Shown: piece after piece, positions 38,982 to 48,470 of the stretch
Layout of the letters: each line of letters opens with the position of its first letter
How positions within the stretch are numbered: the first letter of the stretch is position 1
Origin: Amycolatopsis pretoriensis
GTDB lineage: Bacteria > Actinomycetota > Actinomycetes > Mycobacteriales > Pseudonocardiaceae
DNA: 64,000 nucleotides
Direction: 5' to 3'
Assembly (NCBI RefSeq): GCF_900107925.1
Contig: NZ_FNUJ01000007.1
Span: forward strand, 1-64,000
Made by a program: the position numbers and the translations under genes
Notes under the pieces: generated by a model
Database searches by the model: none
Seen by the model: the letters and a program-made list of their open reading frames with translations, nothing else
What the model was told of the DNA's origin: nothing

Positions 38982-41900
38982 TCAGCTCTCCGCCGGTTTG
39001 GTCCACGCCACCTGGACCAGTCCCGTCCCGTGCCGGCGGGACACCAGCGTGCCCCGGCCCGGCGGCTGCGGTGACGGCTTCACGTCCGCCAGCAACGCCC
39101 CTTCGTCCTTCGTTCCGGACATGATCAGCCCCGGCGACCCCAGCTCCCGCAGCCGCTGCAGGACCGGCTCGAACAACGCCCGCCCGGCGCCGCCCGAACC
39201 GCGCACGATGATCACGTGCAGCCCGATGTCGCGCGCCTGCGGGAGGAACTCCAGCAGCGGCTGCAACGGGTTGCGCCCCACCGTCGCCACCAGCTCGTAG
39301 TCGTCCACCAGCACGAACAGCTCCGGACCGCGCCACCAGGACCGGTTCCGCAGCTGCTCCGGCGTCACCGACGGCCCCGGCAGCCGGTTCCGCATGGCGG
39401 TGGCGCACTCCGCGATCAGGTCCGTCAGCTTGCCCTCCGCGCCCGCGTACCCCAGCAGGTGCGGCTCGGACACCGCGCCCAGCAGGCCACGCCGGTAGTC
39501 CGCGACGATGAGCGCCGCCTCGTCCGGGCTGTACTTCGACGTGATGCCCTGGGCCAGCGCCCGCAGCAGCGACGACTTGCCCGACTCCACGTCGCCGAAC
39601 GCCACGAAGTGCGGGTCCGCCGCGAAGTCCAGGTGCACCGGCCGCAACGTCGACTCCGCGATGCCCAGCGTGACCTGCTTGCCGGGGGCCGCCGGCAGCC
39701 CGTCCAGCGGCACCTCCGGCGGCAGGAGCCGGACCTGCGGCGCACGCGGGCCCTTCCAGGCCTCGGAGATCCGGCGCACCAGGTCGACGCCGCCGGCGCC
39801 GATCGTCTCCGGACGCTGGTCGCCGTCGATGCGGGGCAGCGCCGCCAGGAAGTGCAGCTTCTCCGCCGTGATGCCGCGGCCGGGGCGGTCGGCCGGGACG
39901 TTGACCGCGACCTTGCGGTCGATCGAAGAATCCATCGGGTCACCGAGGCGCAGCTCGAACCGCGTCCCGATCGCGTCCCGCAGCTGCGCGCGGACGCCGA
40001 TCCACTGGTTGAGCGAGACGATCACGTGGATGCCGAACCCGAGCCCGCGCGCGGCCAGTCCGGTGATCTGCTCTTCCAGCTGCTCGTACTCCTGCCGGAT
40101 CGTGGTCCAGTTGTCCACGAACAGGAACACGTCGCCGAACTCGCGGCCGTCGGTGCTTTCGGTGAACTCCGCGCGGCGCTGCCGGAACGTCGTGATCGAC
40201 TCGATCCCGTGCGCGGAGAAGTACTCCTCGCGCTGTTCCAGCAACGTCGTCAGCTCGGCGACGACCCGGCGGCAGCGCTGCGCGTCGCGGCGGGTGGCGT
40301 AGCCGGACGTGTGCGGCAGCCCGGCGATCGGGGCCAGCGCGCCGCCGCCCATGTCGAGGACGAACAGCTGCACCTCGGCCGGGGTGTGGGTCAGCGCGAG
40401 CATGCCCGCGATGTCCTTCATCAGCGTCGACTTGCCGCTCTGCGGGGCGCCGACGATCAGCGCGTGCCCGCCCGCGCCGGAGAAGTCGGCCCACAGCATG
40501 TCGCGGCGCTGCTCGAACGGCTTGTCCACCAGCGCGACCGGGATGGTCAGCTTGCCGTTGCCGCCCCAGCCGAGCGGGCACAGGCCGCGCGCGGCGTCCT
40601 CGCCCAGCGGCGGCAGGAGCTGCTCCAGCGTCGGCGGTTCGGCCAGCGGCGGCAGCCAGATCTGGTGCGCGGCCGGCCCGCGGCCGTCGAGGCGCGAGAG
40701 CATCGCGTGGATGATCGTCTCGCCGGTGCCATCGGCCTTCGGGGCGTCTTCGACCTCGGTCGTCACCGGGATCTCCACCGGCGCCAGGGAGAACGGCAGC
40801 ACGCCGAGCTCCTGCCCGTCTTCGCGCACGACCGTGCTGCGCGGCGGCAGTTCCCCGGAGACGTACGCGGCCTTGAGCCGGATCAGCGAGTCGGTGTCGG
40901 CCTTGAGGTAGGCCGACCCCGGCACCGGCGGCAGGTGGTAGGCGTCGGCGACGCCCAGCACCGCCCGGCTTTCGGCCGCCGAGAACGTCCGCAGGCCGAT
41001 CCGGTACGACAGGTGGGAGTCGAGCCCGCGCAGCCGGCCCTCCTCCAGCCGCTGCGACGCCAGCAGCAGGTGGATGCCCAGCGACCGCCCGAGCCGGCCG
41101 ATCGCGACGAACAGGTCGATGAACTCCGGCCGCGCGGACAGCAGCTCGGAGAACTCGTCGATGATGACCAGCAGCGACGGCAGCGGGTCCAGCGGCGCGC
41201 CGTCCGCCCGCGCCTTCTCGTAGTCGCGCACCGACGCGTAGTTCCCGGCCGCGTGCAGGAGTTCCTGGCGCCGCAGCAGTTCGCCGTTCAGCGCGTCGGC
41301 CATGCGGTCGACGAGCGCGAGGTCGTCGGACAGGTTCGTGATGACGGCGCAGGTGTGCGGCAGGCCGGTCATCCCGGCGAAGGTCGCGCCGCCCTTGAAG
41401 TCGATCAGCGCCAGGTTCAGCGTCTCCGACGAGTGCATCACGGCCAGCGCGGTGACCAGCGTCCGCAGCAGCTCGCTCTTGCCGGACCCGGTCGCGCCGA
41501 TGACCAGGCCGTGCGGGCCCATCCCGCCCTCGGCCGACTCCTTGAGGTCCAGCTCGACCGGCCGCCCGTCCGGGTTGACACCCAGCGGGATCCGCAGCCG
41601 GTCGCGGGCCGCGCGCGGCGCCCACGTCACGGTCGTGTCGGTGTCACGCGGGTCGCCGATGCCGAGCAGCCCGGCCAGCCCGAACGTCGAGGACATCGGC
41701 TTCTCGCCGACGACCGCGGCCGGGGTGTGCAACGGCGTCAGCATGCGGGCCAGGGCTTCCGCCGCGCCGCGGTCGAGGACGTCCGGGCGGCCGAGGAACC
41801 CGAGCCGCTGCTCGGAGGCGTCGCCGACGACCATGCCGAGGGAGTCGGGTGCGGTGTGCAGGCTCAGCAGCCGCTCGGTCGAGTACGTCCGCGGGTGCTC

Positions 41901-42908
41901 CTGCCCGATCTCGAGGACCGTGACGCCGAGCCGGCCGTCTTCGCCGATCAGCCGGGGCTCGCCGTGGGCGTTGCCACCGTCGACGACGACGATCAGGTGC
42001 GGCAGGTCGAGCTCGGCCGCGGCGCGGCGGCTGAACGCGGGGCGCTCGCCGAGGTCGGCGCCGAGCAGCACGGCCAGGCCGGCCGCCGAGTCGGCCGCCA
42101 GGCGCCGCGAGCCGACGGCGTCGGTCGCGCCGGCCGCCGTCGCGTGCGGCAGCCACTTCGCCCATTCCCAGTCGTGCTGGCGGTCCGCCGGCACGCACAG
42201 CGCGACCCGCAGGTCGGCGGGGGAGTGGAAGGTGACGAGCTGGCACAGCAGCGCCCGCGTCAGGCCCAGCACGTCCGGGCGCCGCCCGGCCACGGTGACC
42301 GCGGCGAACGAGCGCAGCGACAGCGCCACCGGCAGGCCGTCGACCGTGGAGTAGGTGCGGATGAAGTGCTTGAGGCTGGTGGAGGACACCGGGTCCAGGT
42401 CCTCCAGCGGCACGGTCTGCGGTGCCTTCAACGGCGTCGCGAGCCGCTGCGGCCCGGTGCCCGCGCGGACCTGCGCGAACTGGCCGTCGGCGCGCCGCCG
42501 GTCCCACAGCTTCCCGCTCTCGACGTAGGCCCAGAGGTCGGCGGGATCGGGCTGGACGGCGACCATCGCCGCCCGCTGGCCGTCGGCGATGTCCCGGACC
42601 TGGGACCGCAGCCCGGAGAGGTAGCGCTGGTAGTCGCGGCGCTCGTCGTTGATCTGCGCCTTCTTCGCCATCCCGCCGCGGCCCAGCGACATCACGACCA
42701 TGCCGCCCATGGCGCAGATGAACAGCGCGCCGAAGATGTAGGTCATCACCCCGCCGTCGCGTCCGATGTAGACGAACGACATCGCGCCCATGCCGAGCAT
42801 CATCGGCAGGAACATCATCAGCTGCACCATGCCGCCGGACGAGCTCTTCGGGAGCATCGGCGGCGACTGCAGCACGATCTCGGAGGGGCGCTCGGGCGAG
42901 AGGCTCAT
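38982..42908 (-). CDS. eccC: Type VII secretion FtsK/SpoIIIE-type ATPase EccC (fused EccCa-EccCb)
   Basis: The 1308-residue motor of the ESX translocon recognises WXG100-type substrates and drives export. Two N-terminal membrane helices ('MVQLMMFLPMMLGMGAMSFVYIG', 'MTYIFGALFICAMGGMVVMSL') precede three ATPase domains. The Walker A lysines are Lys477 ('GATGSGKSE'), Lys826 ('GAPQSGKST') and Lys1111 ('GDVESGKSS'). Walker B is 'LLVIIDEFSELL' in domain 1, 'FLFVDNW' in domain 2 and 'LFVLVDDYE' in domain 3. Domain 1 thus keeps the catalytic Glu. ATG 42908 is chosen because the membrane helices follow it. It is divergent from the downstream substrate genes. Confidence 0.95.
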   Translation of the reverse strand: MSLSPERPSEIVLQSPPMLPKSSSGGMVQLMMFLPMMLGMGAMSFVYIGRDGGVMTYIFGALFICAMGGMVVMSLGRGGMAKKAQINDERRDYQRYLSGLRSQVRDIADGQRAAMVAVQPDPADLWAYVESGKLWDRRRADGQFAQVRAGTGPQRLATPLKAPQTVPLEDLDPVSSTSLKHFIRTYSTVDGLPVALSLRSFAAVTVAGRRPDVLGLTRALLCQLVTFHSPADLRVALCVPADRQHDWEWAKWLPHATAAGATDAVGSRRLAADSAAGLAVLLGADLGERPAFSRRAAAELDLPHLIVVVDGGNAHGEPRLIGEDGRLGVTVLEIGQEHPRTYSTERLLSLHTAPDSLGMVVGDASEQRLGFLGRPDVLDRGAAEALARMLTPLHTPAAVVGEKPMSSTFGLAGLLGIGDPRDTDTTVTWAPRAARDRLRIPLGVNPDGRPVELDLKESAEGGMGPHGLVIGATGSGKSELLRTLVTALAVMHSSETLNLALIDFKGGATFAGMTGLPHTCAVITNLSDDLALVDRMADALNGELLRRQELLHAAGNYASVRDYEKARADGAPLDPLPSLLVIIDEFSELLSARPEFIDLFVAIGRLGRSLGIHLLLASQRLEEGRLRGLDSHLSYRIGLRTFSAAESRAVLGVADAYHLPPVPGSAYLKADTDSLIRLKAAYVSGELPPRSTVVREDGQELGVLPFSLAPVEIPVTTEVEDAPKADGTGETIIHAMLSRLDGRGPAAHQIWLPPLAEPPTLEQLLPPLGEDAARGLCPLGWGGNGKLTIPVALVDKPFEQRRDMLWADFSGAGGHALIVGAPQSGKSTLMKDIAGMLALTHTPAEVQLFVLDMGGGALAPIAGLPHTSGYATRRDAQRCRRVVAELTTLLEQREEYFSAHGIESITTFRQRRAEFTESTDGREFGDVFLFVDNWTTIRQEYEQLEEQITGLAARGLGFGIHVIVSLNQWIGVRAQLRDAIGTRFELRLGDPMDSSIDRKVAVNVPADRPGRGITAEKLHFLAALPRIDGDQRPETIGAGGVDLVRRISEAWKGPRAPQVRLLPPEVPLDGLPAAPGKQVTLGIAESTLRPVHLDFAADPHFVAFGDVESGKSSLLRALAQGITSKYSPDEAALIVADYRRGLLGAVSEPHLLGYAGAEGKLTDLIAECATAMRNRLPGPSVTPEQLRNRSWWRGPELFVLVDDYELVATVGRNPLQPLLEFLPQARDIGLHVIIVRGSGGAGRALFEPVLQRLRELGSPGLIMSGTKDEGALLADVKPSPQPPGRGTLVSRRHGTGLVQVAWTKPAES

Positions 42909-43051
42909 ACTGCAATGCTCCAGCGGATCGGAAGGGCTCTGACCGGTATTTTGGCCACTTGCCGACACGGCGCGGTGGGTACTTTTGCCGTCCGCCCGCT
43001 TCCGGGGCCGAACCTACGCTCTGCCGAGCAGCCACCCGCGGAAGGAGAGCC

Positions 43052-43828
43052 ATGGCCGGCGAGTACCGGGCTGAGCCCGAGGCGATGCGCTCTTCCGTCG
43101 GGAACGTCGGAGGCATCATCGCCCACGGCATCAACGCGGTTTCCGACCTCGAGCGCCTGGTCGTGCAGCCGATGTCGTTCGCGGGCTTCGGCAGTGCCGT
43201 GGCCGCCGCGAACGCGGCCCTGCACTCCAGCCAGGTGACCGCCGTGCGCACGCTCCTGCAGCTGCTGCAGCAGATCAACGGCCTGGTCAAGGCCAGCGCC
43301 GACGCCTACCAGGCGGCCGACCAGGCCACCGCGGCCGGCTACGGCGGCGGCCACGACGGCTCGGCCGCGCCGACGTCGTCGATCTGGGGGAGCCCGCACG
43401 CCTCGGAGCTCGCCACCCTGGCGATCAACGACAGCGCGGGCGCCCACGGCGAGCCGTCGTCGGTCGGCAACGTGCTGCGCTACCTGGGGGACGCGCGGCT
43501 GGGCCGGCTCGGCGACCACCCGATCACCGACACGCGCTTCCACGGGGTCGCCGACTTCAACGACTGGCTGGCCGGTGACGCCGACAACCAGGCGCGCATC
43601 GGGCTGATCGAGGTCTACGCCGGCACCGCGCGCACCTTCTCCGACGTCCCCGGCGGCGTGCACAGCGGGGACGTCGTGGTGGTCGAGCCGTTGCTGTTCT
43701 CCGACCGCCAGCCGGTCATCGGCGTCGCCGGCGACGGCGGCCGCCTCTACAACCACGGGCTCCTCGACGCCCGCATCAGCGGGCTGGCGAAGGTCAGCGT
43801 GTACCGGCCCGCGTCCGTCGTCGCTTGA
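43052..43828 (+). CDS. ESX-associated protein with WXG100-like N-terminal helices
   Basis: The 258-residue protein starts at ATG 43052 with GGAAGGAGAG upstream. Residues 1-105 are helical ('EYRAEPEAMRSSVGNVGGIIAHGINAV', 'AALHSSQVTAVRTLLQLLQQINGLVKASADAYQAADQ'), as in ESX secretion targets. After a Gly/Ser linker comes an alpha/beta domain of about 140 residues ('LATLAINDSAGAHGEP', 'LIEVYAGTARTFSDVPGGVHSGDVVVVEPLLF') that I do not recognise. First gene of a plus-strand ESX operon divergent from eccC. Confidence 0.75.
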   Translation: MAGEYRAEPEAMRSSVGNVGGIIAHGINAVSDLERLVVQPMSFAGFGSAVAAANAALHSSQVTAVRTLLQLLQQINGLVKASADAYQAADQATAAGYGGGHDGSAAPTSSIWGSPHASELATLAINDSAGAHGEPSSVGNVLRYLGDARLGRLGDHPITDTRFHGVADFNDWLAGDADNQARIGLIEVYAGTARTFSDVPGGVHSGDVVVVEPLLFSDRQPVIGVAGDGGRLYNHGLLDARISGLAKVSVYRPASVVA

Positions 43829-43858
43829 TCGTCCGTCCTTGAATCTCTGTGAGGTCCG

Positions 43859-44935
43859 ATGCTGACTTTCCCGAACTCCAGCGCGATGGACGCGACCGCG
43901 TCCTCGGGCGGGCCGATCACCATCCTGCCGCAGATCGTCACCGGCCAGCCGGAGCAGATCGCGAAGCACGTGGTGGACCTGGTCCGCAAGGCCGAGCAGT
44001 TCCTCAGCATGTACAACGAGCTGACGAAGGCCGCCGACCAGCTCGGCAAGATCTGGTCCGGCGCCGCGAGCGAGTCGGCGCTGAAGAAGATCTCCGACTC
44101 CCTCGACCAGCTCACGAAGATCATCGGCGTGGTGCAGAAGGGCGCCGAGCTGCTCGGCGTCTCCGGCACGCTGATCAAGACCGCGCAGGAGGCCTACCGC
44201 GCGGTGGTCTCGGCGGTGAACCCGACGGTCGCCGCGCTGATGTCGAACTGGTGGACCTACGGCGCGGCGGTCGCTTTGTCGACCGCGACCAGCGCGTCGC
44301 TGCGGGCGTTCATCACCGCCATCGGCGCGCTGCTCAAGGCGCTCGGCGCGGTCGACCTCGCCCAGCAGATCACCCAGCTCGCGCAGGTCATCGGCCAGAT
44401 CGAGAAGCTCTTCCACCACGACTCCGGCAGTGCGGGCGCGACGACGCCGTCGATCGGGAACACCCCGGTCACGGCGCCCCAGGCCCCGTCGCCGGTGGCG
44501 AGCCCGTCGGGGCAGCAGGCGGTGGCGGGCGGGAGCGGCGGGGGGATCCCGCAGCAGCCTTCGTTCACCGACTACACCCCGCCCGCGCTCGCCACCGGCG
44601 GCGGTTCCAGCGGCGGCACCGGTACCGGGACGGCGGTGTCGGGCAACGGCACCCCGCTGAACCCGGCGAACAGCTGGATCGCCGTCGACCCGGCGCAGAA
44701 CGGCGCGACCGTGCCGACGCAGCCGGCGGTCACCCAGCCCGCGCCGGTCACGCAGCCGACTTCGCCGTCGGTGCCGGTGCACGGCGCCGACGAGGTCGTC
44801 ATCCACACCAACCTCACCACCGGTGAGTCCACTGTGGAGGCTCCGGGCGGCCAGGACTTCGACCTCGACATCGCCATGGACTACAACGGCAAGCACTTCA
44901 GCCAGCACGTCGGCTACGACGCCGCCGGGAACTAG
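43859..44935 (+). CDS. WXG100-type ESX target with Pro/Gly-rich tail
   Basis: The 358-residue protein has an N-terminal WXG100-like pair of helices around a WSG turn ('LGKIWSGAASESALKKISDSLDQLTKII'), then hydrophobic/amphipathic helices ('MSNWWTYGAAVALSTATSASLRAFITAIGALLKALG'). A Pro/Gly/Thr-rich linker and a short beta-rich C-terminus ('DEVVIHTNLTTGESTVEAPGGQDFDLDIAMDY') follow. The layout suggests a secreted or membrane-inserting ESX substrate. 2 bp separate its stop from the next gene. Confidence 0.75.
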   Translation: MLTFPNSSAMDATASSGGPITILPQIVTGQPEQIAKHVVDLVRKAEQFLSMYNELTKAADQLGKIWSGAASESALKKISDSLDQLTKIIGVVQKGAELLGVSGTLIKTAQEAYRAVVSAVNPTVAALMSNWWTYGAAVALSTATSASLRAFITAIGALLKALGAVDLAQQITQLAQVIGQIEKLFHHDSGSAGATTPSIGNTPVTAPQAPSPVASPSGQQAVAGGSGGGIPQQPSFTDYTPPALATGGGSSGGTGTGTAVSGNGTPLNPANSWIAVDPAQNGATVPTQPAVTQPAPVTQPTSPSVPVHGADEVVIHTNLTTGESTVEAPGGQDFDLDIAMDYNGKHFSQHVGYDAAGN

Positions 44936-44937
44936 CC

Positions 44938-46299
44938 ATGTGGTCCTCGGGGGTCGTCGACGCGTCGGGCGTGGTCAGCTCCGTGCTGTCCGGGTACCGG
45001 CGCGTCCTGGTCGAGTGTCAGAGACGCGTCACCGGTGACCCCGGTGCGCTCAGCGCCGCTTCGCAGCGGGTCGCCACCCAGGCCTCGACGGTTTCGGGCA
45101 AGGCTCGCGAGATCGACGAGTCGGCCAAGACGCTGCACGCGGACTGGGACGGCGACGCCTACACCGCGTTCGCAACGGCGTCGCAGACCCTGGGCCAGGA
45201 GCTCACCGACGCCGCCGCCAAGCTCGACGACCAGGCGCAGCGGCTCTCGACGGCGTCGCAGCTGGTGCAGTCGGCGAAGGCCGCGGTCGACTCGGTCATC
45301 GCGCAGTTCGACCAGTACGCCCAGCAGCTGACCGCGCAGGCGCGCGCGGTGAACTCCGGCTCGGTCGGCGCGTTCATCCAGGCCGCGCGGCAGCTGGGGG
45401 AGCAGAGCGTCCAGGCCGCCCGCCAGGTCGTCGACGAGTTCTCCGAGGCCCTCGCCGAGCTGTTCCCGCCCGAGGGCACCCAACGGCTCGAGTACAAGCT
45501 GGGCAAGAAGACCTGGGGGCCGCTGGGCTGGCTCAACGGCAGCACGCTCGACGGGCGCAAGCGGCCGCGGGGCGCGCCGTCGTGGTTCAAGAACTCGGGC
45601 TGGAAGAAGCTCACCTGGGACGGCCTCGAAGGCACGCGCGCGCCGAAGAAGGCGGACACGCCGTTCGGCCAGCCGAAGCCGGAGAGCGTCAAGGACAAGC
45701 TGGGACGCAACACCGAGATCACGTACTACAAGTTCAAGCACGAGCAGGACGGCTTCACCCCGGAGTACGACGGCAAGATCACCTCGAAGGGCTGGGACGT
45801 CGGCGCGTCCGGGCACACCGAGCTGGCCGCGGTGAAGGAAGAGGCCGAGCTCAAGGGCGACTGGGGTCCCGCCGCGGCGCACGCCAAGGGCACGGTCTTC
45901 GCCGGCGGCGAGGCGAGCGCGTCCGGCACGATCGGGGCGCACGGCGTCGGCGCGCACGCGAACGTCTTCGCCGGCGGCAAGGTCGAGGGCGAGGTGGCCG
46001 CGGACGTCGCCGGCATCGGCGTCGGCGCGAACGGGACCCTGCAGTACGGCATCGGCGCGCAGCTCGACGCCCAGGCCACCTACGACGCCGGGCACATCAA
46101 GGTCAACTTCAAGGCGGGCGCGGCGCTCGGCCTCGGCGCCGGGGTCGGCGCGAAGATCGACATCGACCTGCCGAAGCTGGGCCACACCATCACCGAGTAC
46201 GGCGGCGCGGCCGTCGACGCGGTCGGCCACGCCGCTTCGGACGCGGCCGACGCCGTCGGCTCCGCTTGGGACGACGCCGTTTCGTACGTGGGGCTGTGA
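44938..46299 (+). CDS. Putative ESX effector: WXG100 domain plus Ala/Gly beta-repeat domain
   Basis: The 453-residue protein begins with a WXG100-type domain (WDG turn in 'TLHADWDGDAYTAFATAS', helices to about residue 150). A basic region follows ('LEYKLGKKTWGPLGWLNGSTLDGRKRPRGAPSWFKNSGWKK'). Then comes a long Gly/Ala-rich segment with alternating hydrophobic residues ('AHAKGTVFAGGEASASGTIGAHGVGAHANVFAGG'), resembling beta-prism/amphipathic-strand repeats of polymorphic toxin proteins. It ends in an Ala/Asp helix. No catalytic motif is recognised. Stop and next start overlap (TGATG). Confidence 0.72.
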   Translation: MWSSGVVDASGVVSSVLSGYRRVLVECQRRVTGDPGALSAASQRVATQASTVSGKAREIDESAKTLHADWDGDAYTAFATASQTLGQELTDAAAKLDDQAQRLSTASQLVQSAKAAVDSVIAQFDQYAQQLTAQARAVNSGSVGAFIQAARQLGEQSVQAARQVVDEFSEALAELFPPEGTQRLEYKLGKKTWGPLGWLNGSTLDGRKRPRGAPSWFKNSGWKKLTWDGLEGTRAPKKADTPFGQPKPESVKDKLGRNTEITYYKFKHEQDGFTPEYDGKITSKGWDVGASGHTELAAVKEEAELKGDWGPAAAHAKGTVFAGGEASASGTIGAHGVGAHANVFAGGKVEGEVAADVAGIGVGANGTLQYGIGAQLDAQATYDAGHIKVNFKAGAALGLGAGVGAKIDIDLPKLGHTITEYGGAAVDAVGHAASDAADAVGSAWDDAVSYVGL

Positions 46300-46769
46300 T
46301 GACGCTTCCCCTCGACTTCGTCATCCCGGACGGCTGGACCGCCGTCGAGCCGGGCGACTCCGGCGCGGTGTTCGTCGCCGTGCACGACGCCGCACCGGGC
46401 GAGTTCGTCCCGAACATCACGGTGAGCGTGCAGCAGCGGCCGGACGAGGCGTCGATCGACGCCGTCGCCGCCGAAGCCGTCGAACGGCTTTCGCTGGTCT
46501 CGGCCGGGCTCGAGGTGCTGAGCCGCCGCGACGTCGGCGCCCCGGCCGCGCCCGGCGTCATGCAGCTGCTGCGCCTGCGCACCGGCGAAGGCGACGAGCT
46601 GATCCAGACCCAGGTGCACCTGACCGTCCCCGGCGTCACGCCGGCGGAGCGGCTGGTGCTCGAGCTCGCCTGCACGGCCGCGCCCGCGACCGCGCGGCGG
46701 CTCTCACCCGGTTTCCAGCGGTTCGTGGGCAGCGTCCACGTCCGCCAGCACGAAGGGACGCAACAGTGA
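46299..46769 (+). CDS. PsbP/LpqN-like small protein in the ESX operon
   Basis: The 156-residue protein starts at ATG 46299, overlapping the previous stop. It opens 'LPLDFVIPDGWTAVEPGDSGAVFVAVHD', a beta-strand pattern typical of the PsbP/Mog1/LpqN fold, followed by 'NITVSVQQRPDEASIDAVAAEAVERL' and 'LLRLRTGEGDELIQTQVHLTVPG'. No signal peptide is present, so it is presumably cytoplasmic. It may act as a chaperone for neighbouring ESX substrates (inference). Overlaps the next gene by 4 bases. Confidence 0.6.
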   Translation: MTLPLDFVIPDGWTAVEPGDSGAVFVAVHDAAPGEFVPNITVSVQQRPDEASIDAVAAEAVERLSLVSAGLEVLSRRDVGAPAAPGVMQLLRLRTGEGDELIQTQVHLTVPGVTPAERLVLELACTAAPATARRLSPGFQRFVGSVHVRQHEGTQQ

Positions 46770-47086
46770 CCGATCCGTACGCGGTGCCGGACATGGACGA
46801 GCTGCTCGCACAGGTGCGCAAGCAGACCGAAGAGGTCCAGCGGATCCAGCGCACGGTCGAGGCGATGGAGGTCAAGGCGCACTCGCGGCAGAACGAGGTC
46901 ACCGTCACGCTCCGCGGCGACGGGCGCTTCACCTCGATCGACATCGACCCCCGCGCGATCCGCGAGTACGACGCCCGCAACCTGTCGGAGATCGTCCTCG
47001 AGGCGGTGAACGCCGGGCTGCAGAAGCTCGCCGAGGCGTCCAACGCCAAGTTCGCCCCGGTGATCTCGGCCGCGAAGAACGTCTGA
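46766..47086 (+). CDS. YbaB/EbfC-family protein (EspL-like)
   Basis: The 106-residue protein matches the YbaB/EbfC pattern: an N-terminal helix ('MDELLAQVRKQTEEVQRIQRTVEAMEV'), a beta sheet ('EVTVTLRGDGRFTSIDIDPRAI') and a C-terminal helix ('LSEIVLEAVNAGLQKLAEASNAKFAPV'). The housekeeping YbaB lies next to recR; here the gene is inside an ESX operon between an LpqN-like gene and eccD. EspL of mycobacterial ESX-1 is of this family, as I recall, so an ESX chaperone/scaffold role is more likely than nucleoid binding. Confidence 0.82.
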   Translation: MTDPYAVPDMDELLAQVRKQTEEVQRIQRTVEAMEVKAHSRQNEVTVTLRGDGRFTSIDIDPRAIREYDARNLSEIVLEAVNAGLQKLAEASNAKFAPVISAAKNV

Positions 47087-48456
47087 TGACCGCTTCGTTG
47101 ACGGGCACGACCCGCCGGGTCACGGTGGTGACGCCGAGGGCCCGGGTGGACGTCGCCCTGCCGCAGCAGTCGACGTTCGCCGAGCTGGTGCCGCAGCTGG
47201 TGCGGCTGGCCGGAGCCGCCGGGCAGGCGTCGGCGGAGCATCCGGGCTGGGTGCTTTCCCGGCTCGGAGGTGCGCCACTGGCGCTCGGCTTGAGCGTCGC
47301 GGCCGCCCAGATCCGGGACGGCGAAGTGCTCCACCTGACCCCGCGGGAACGCCCGCGGGGTCCGCTGCTGTTCGACGACGTCGTCGACTCGATCGCCAGC
47401 GTCGCCGATTCGTCCGGTGGCTGGGGGCCTTCGGTCGCCCGGCGGTCCGGTTTGGTGGCCGCGGTGGTGCTGCTGCTGGCCGGCGGTCTGCTGGTGCAGT
47501 CGGCGGCGTCCGGCAGCGTCCTGGCACCGATCGGCACCGGGCTGCTGGCCCTGGTGCTGTTGCTGGGCGGTGGCGCGCTGAGCCGCGCCTACGGCGACGC
47601 CGAGGCGGGCGCGGCCGGTTCCTTGGCGGGAGTCGGCGTCGCGCTGCTGGCGGGGATGTCCGTGCTGCCGCCGCACCCGCTGTTCTCGTTGTCGGCGGGC
47701 CCGCTGGCCGCGGGGCTCGCGGCGGTGACGGTGTACGGCGTCCTGGCGGCGGTCTCGGTGGCCGACCGGTTGCCGTGGTTCGTGGCGATCACTTCGTCGG
47801 CGGGCTTCGGCGCGGTGACGACGGGCGTGGTCCTGCTGGCCGGCGTCTCGCCCGTGTCGGCGGCGGCGGTGGTCGCGGTGCTGGGCACGGCGCTGGCGGC
47901 GGTGGCCCCGATGCTGGCGTTGCGCCTGGCCCGGTTGCCGCTGCCCCGGGTGCCGGACGACATGGAGGCGTTCCGCGCGGACGAGCAGCCGTCGCTGGGC
48001 ACGGAGATGATCGGCCGCACGTCCCGCGCGCAGGCGGTGCTGACGGGCCTGCTGGTCGGCCTCGGGTTGGTGGTGCTGGCATCGTCGGTGGTGCTGGCAT
48101 CGGGCGGCCCGTGGGACGCGGGCCTGGCGGGTCTGCTGGGCGTGGCGTGGATCCTGCGGTCCCGGTCGTACGCGGGCCGGGTCCAGCGGCTGGTGCTGGT
48201 GGGCTTCGGCATTCTCGCGTTGGTGTGCGCGGGAGTGTGGCTGGTGGTGTCGGGCAACCGCACGGTGGTGTTCGCAGCGGGCGGCGCGGTGATCTTGGCG
48301 GCGGTGGTGTGTTTGGTTTACGCGACGCGGGTTGCACGTGGGTTGCGTTCGCCTTATTGGTCGCGGCTTTTGGATGTTTCGGAGTTTTTGGTGCTGCTGT
48401 CGCTGGTGCCTTTCGTGGGCATGATCGCGGGGGTTTACGAGGCAGTCCGCGGCTGA
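47086..48456 (+). CDS. eccD: Type VII secretion integral membrane protein EccD
   Basis: The 456-residue protein has an N-terminal ubiquitin-like cytoplasmic domain (residues 10-90; 'RRVTVVTPRARVDVALPQQSTFAELVPQLVRLAG', 'LHLTPRERPRGPLLFDDVVDSI'). About eleven membrane helices follow from residue 125 to the end. This is the EccD layout, which forms the large membrane vestibule of the ESX translocon. Its ATG overlaps the last base of the YbaB-like gene. Codon use drifts to rarer codons near its end, but the frame remains intact. Confidence 0.92.
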   Translation: MTASLTGTTRRVTVVTPRARVDVALPQQSTFAELVPQLVRLAGAAGQASAEHPGWVLSRLGGAPLALGLSVAAAQIRDGEVLHLTPRERPRGPLLFDDVVDSIASVADSSGGWGPSVARRSGLVAAVVLLLAGGLLVQSAASGSVLAPIGTGLLALVLLLGGGALSRAYGDAEAGAAGSLAGVGVALLAGMSVLPPHPLFSLSAGPLAAGLAAVTVYGVLAAVSVADRLPWFVAITSSAGFGAVTTGVVLLAGVSPVSAAAVVAVLGTALAAVAPMLALRLARLPLPRVPDDMEAFRADEQPSLGTEMIGRTSRAQAVLTGLLVGLGLVVLASSVVLASGGPWDAGLAGLLGVAWILRSRSYAGRVQRLVLVGFGILALVCAGVWLVVSGNRTVVFAAGGAVILAAVVCLVYATRVARGLRSPYWSRLLDVSEFLVLLSLVPFVGMIAGVYEAVRG

Positions 48457-48470
48457 GATAGCTTCGTCGC

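Noticed and set aside
39216..43238. A 1340-codon open frame opposite eccC
   Set aside because: Composition is Arg/Gln/His-rich and mirrors eccC codon positions; no recognisable protein.
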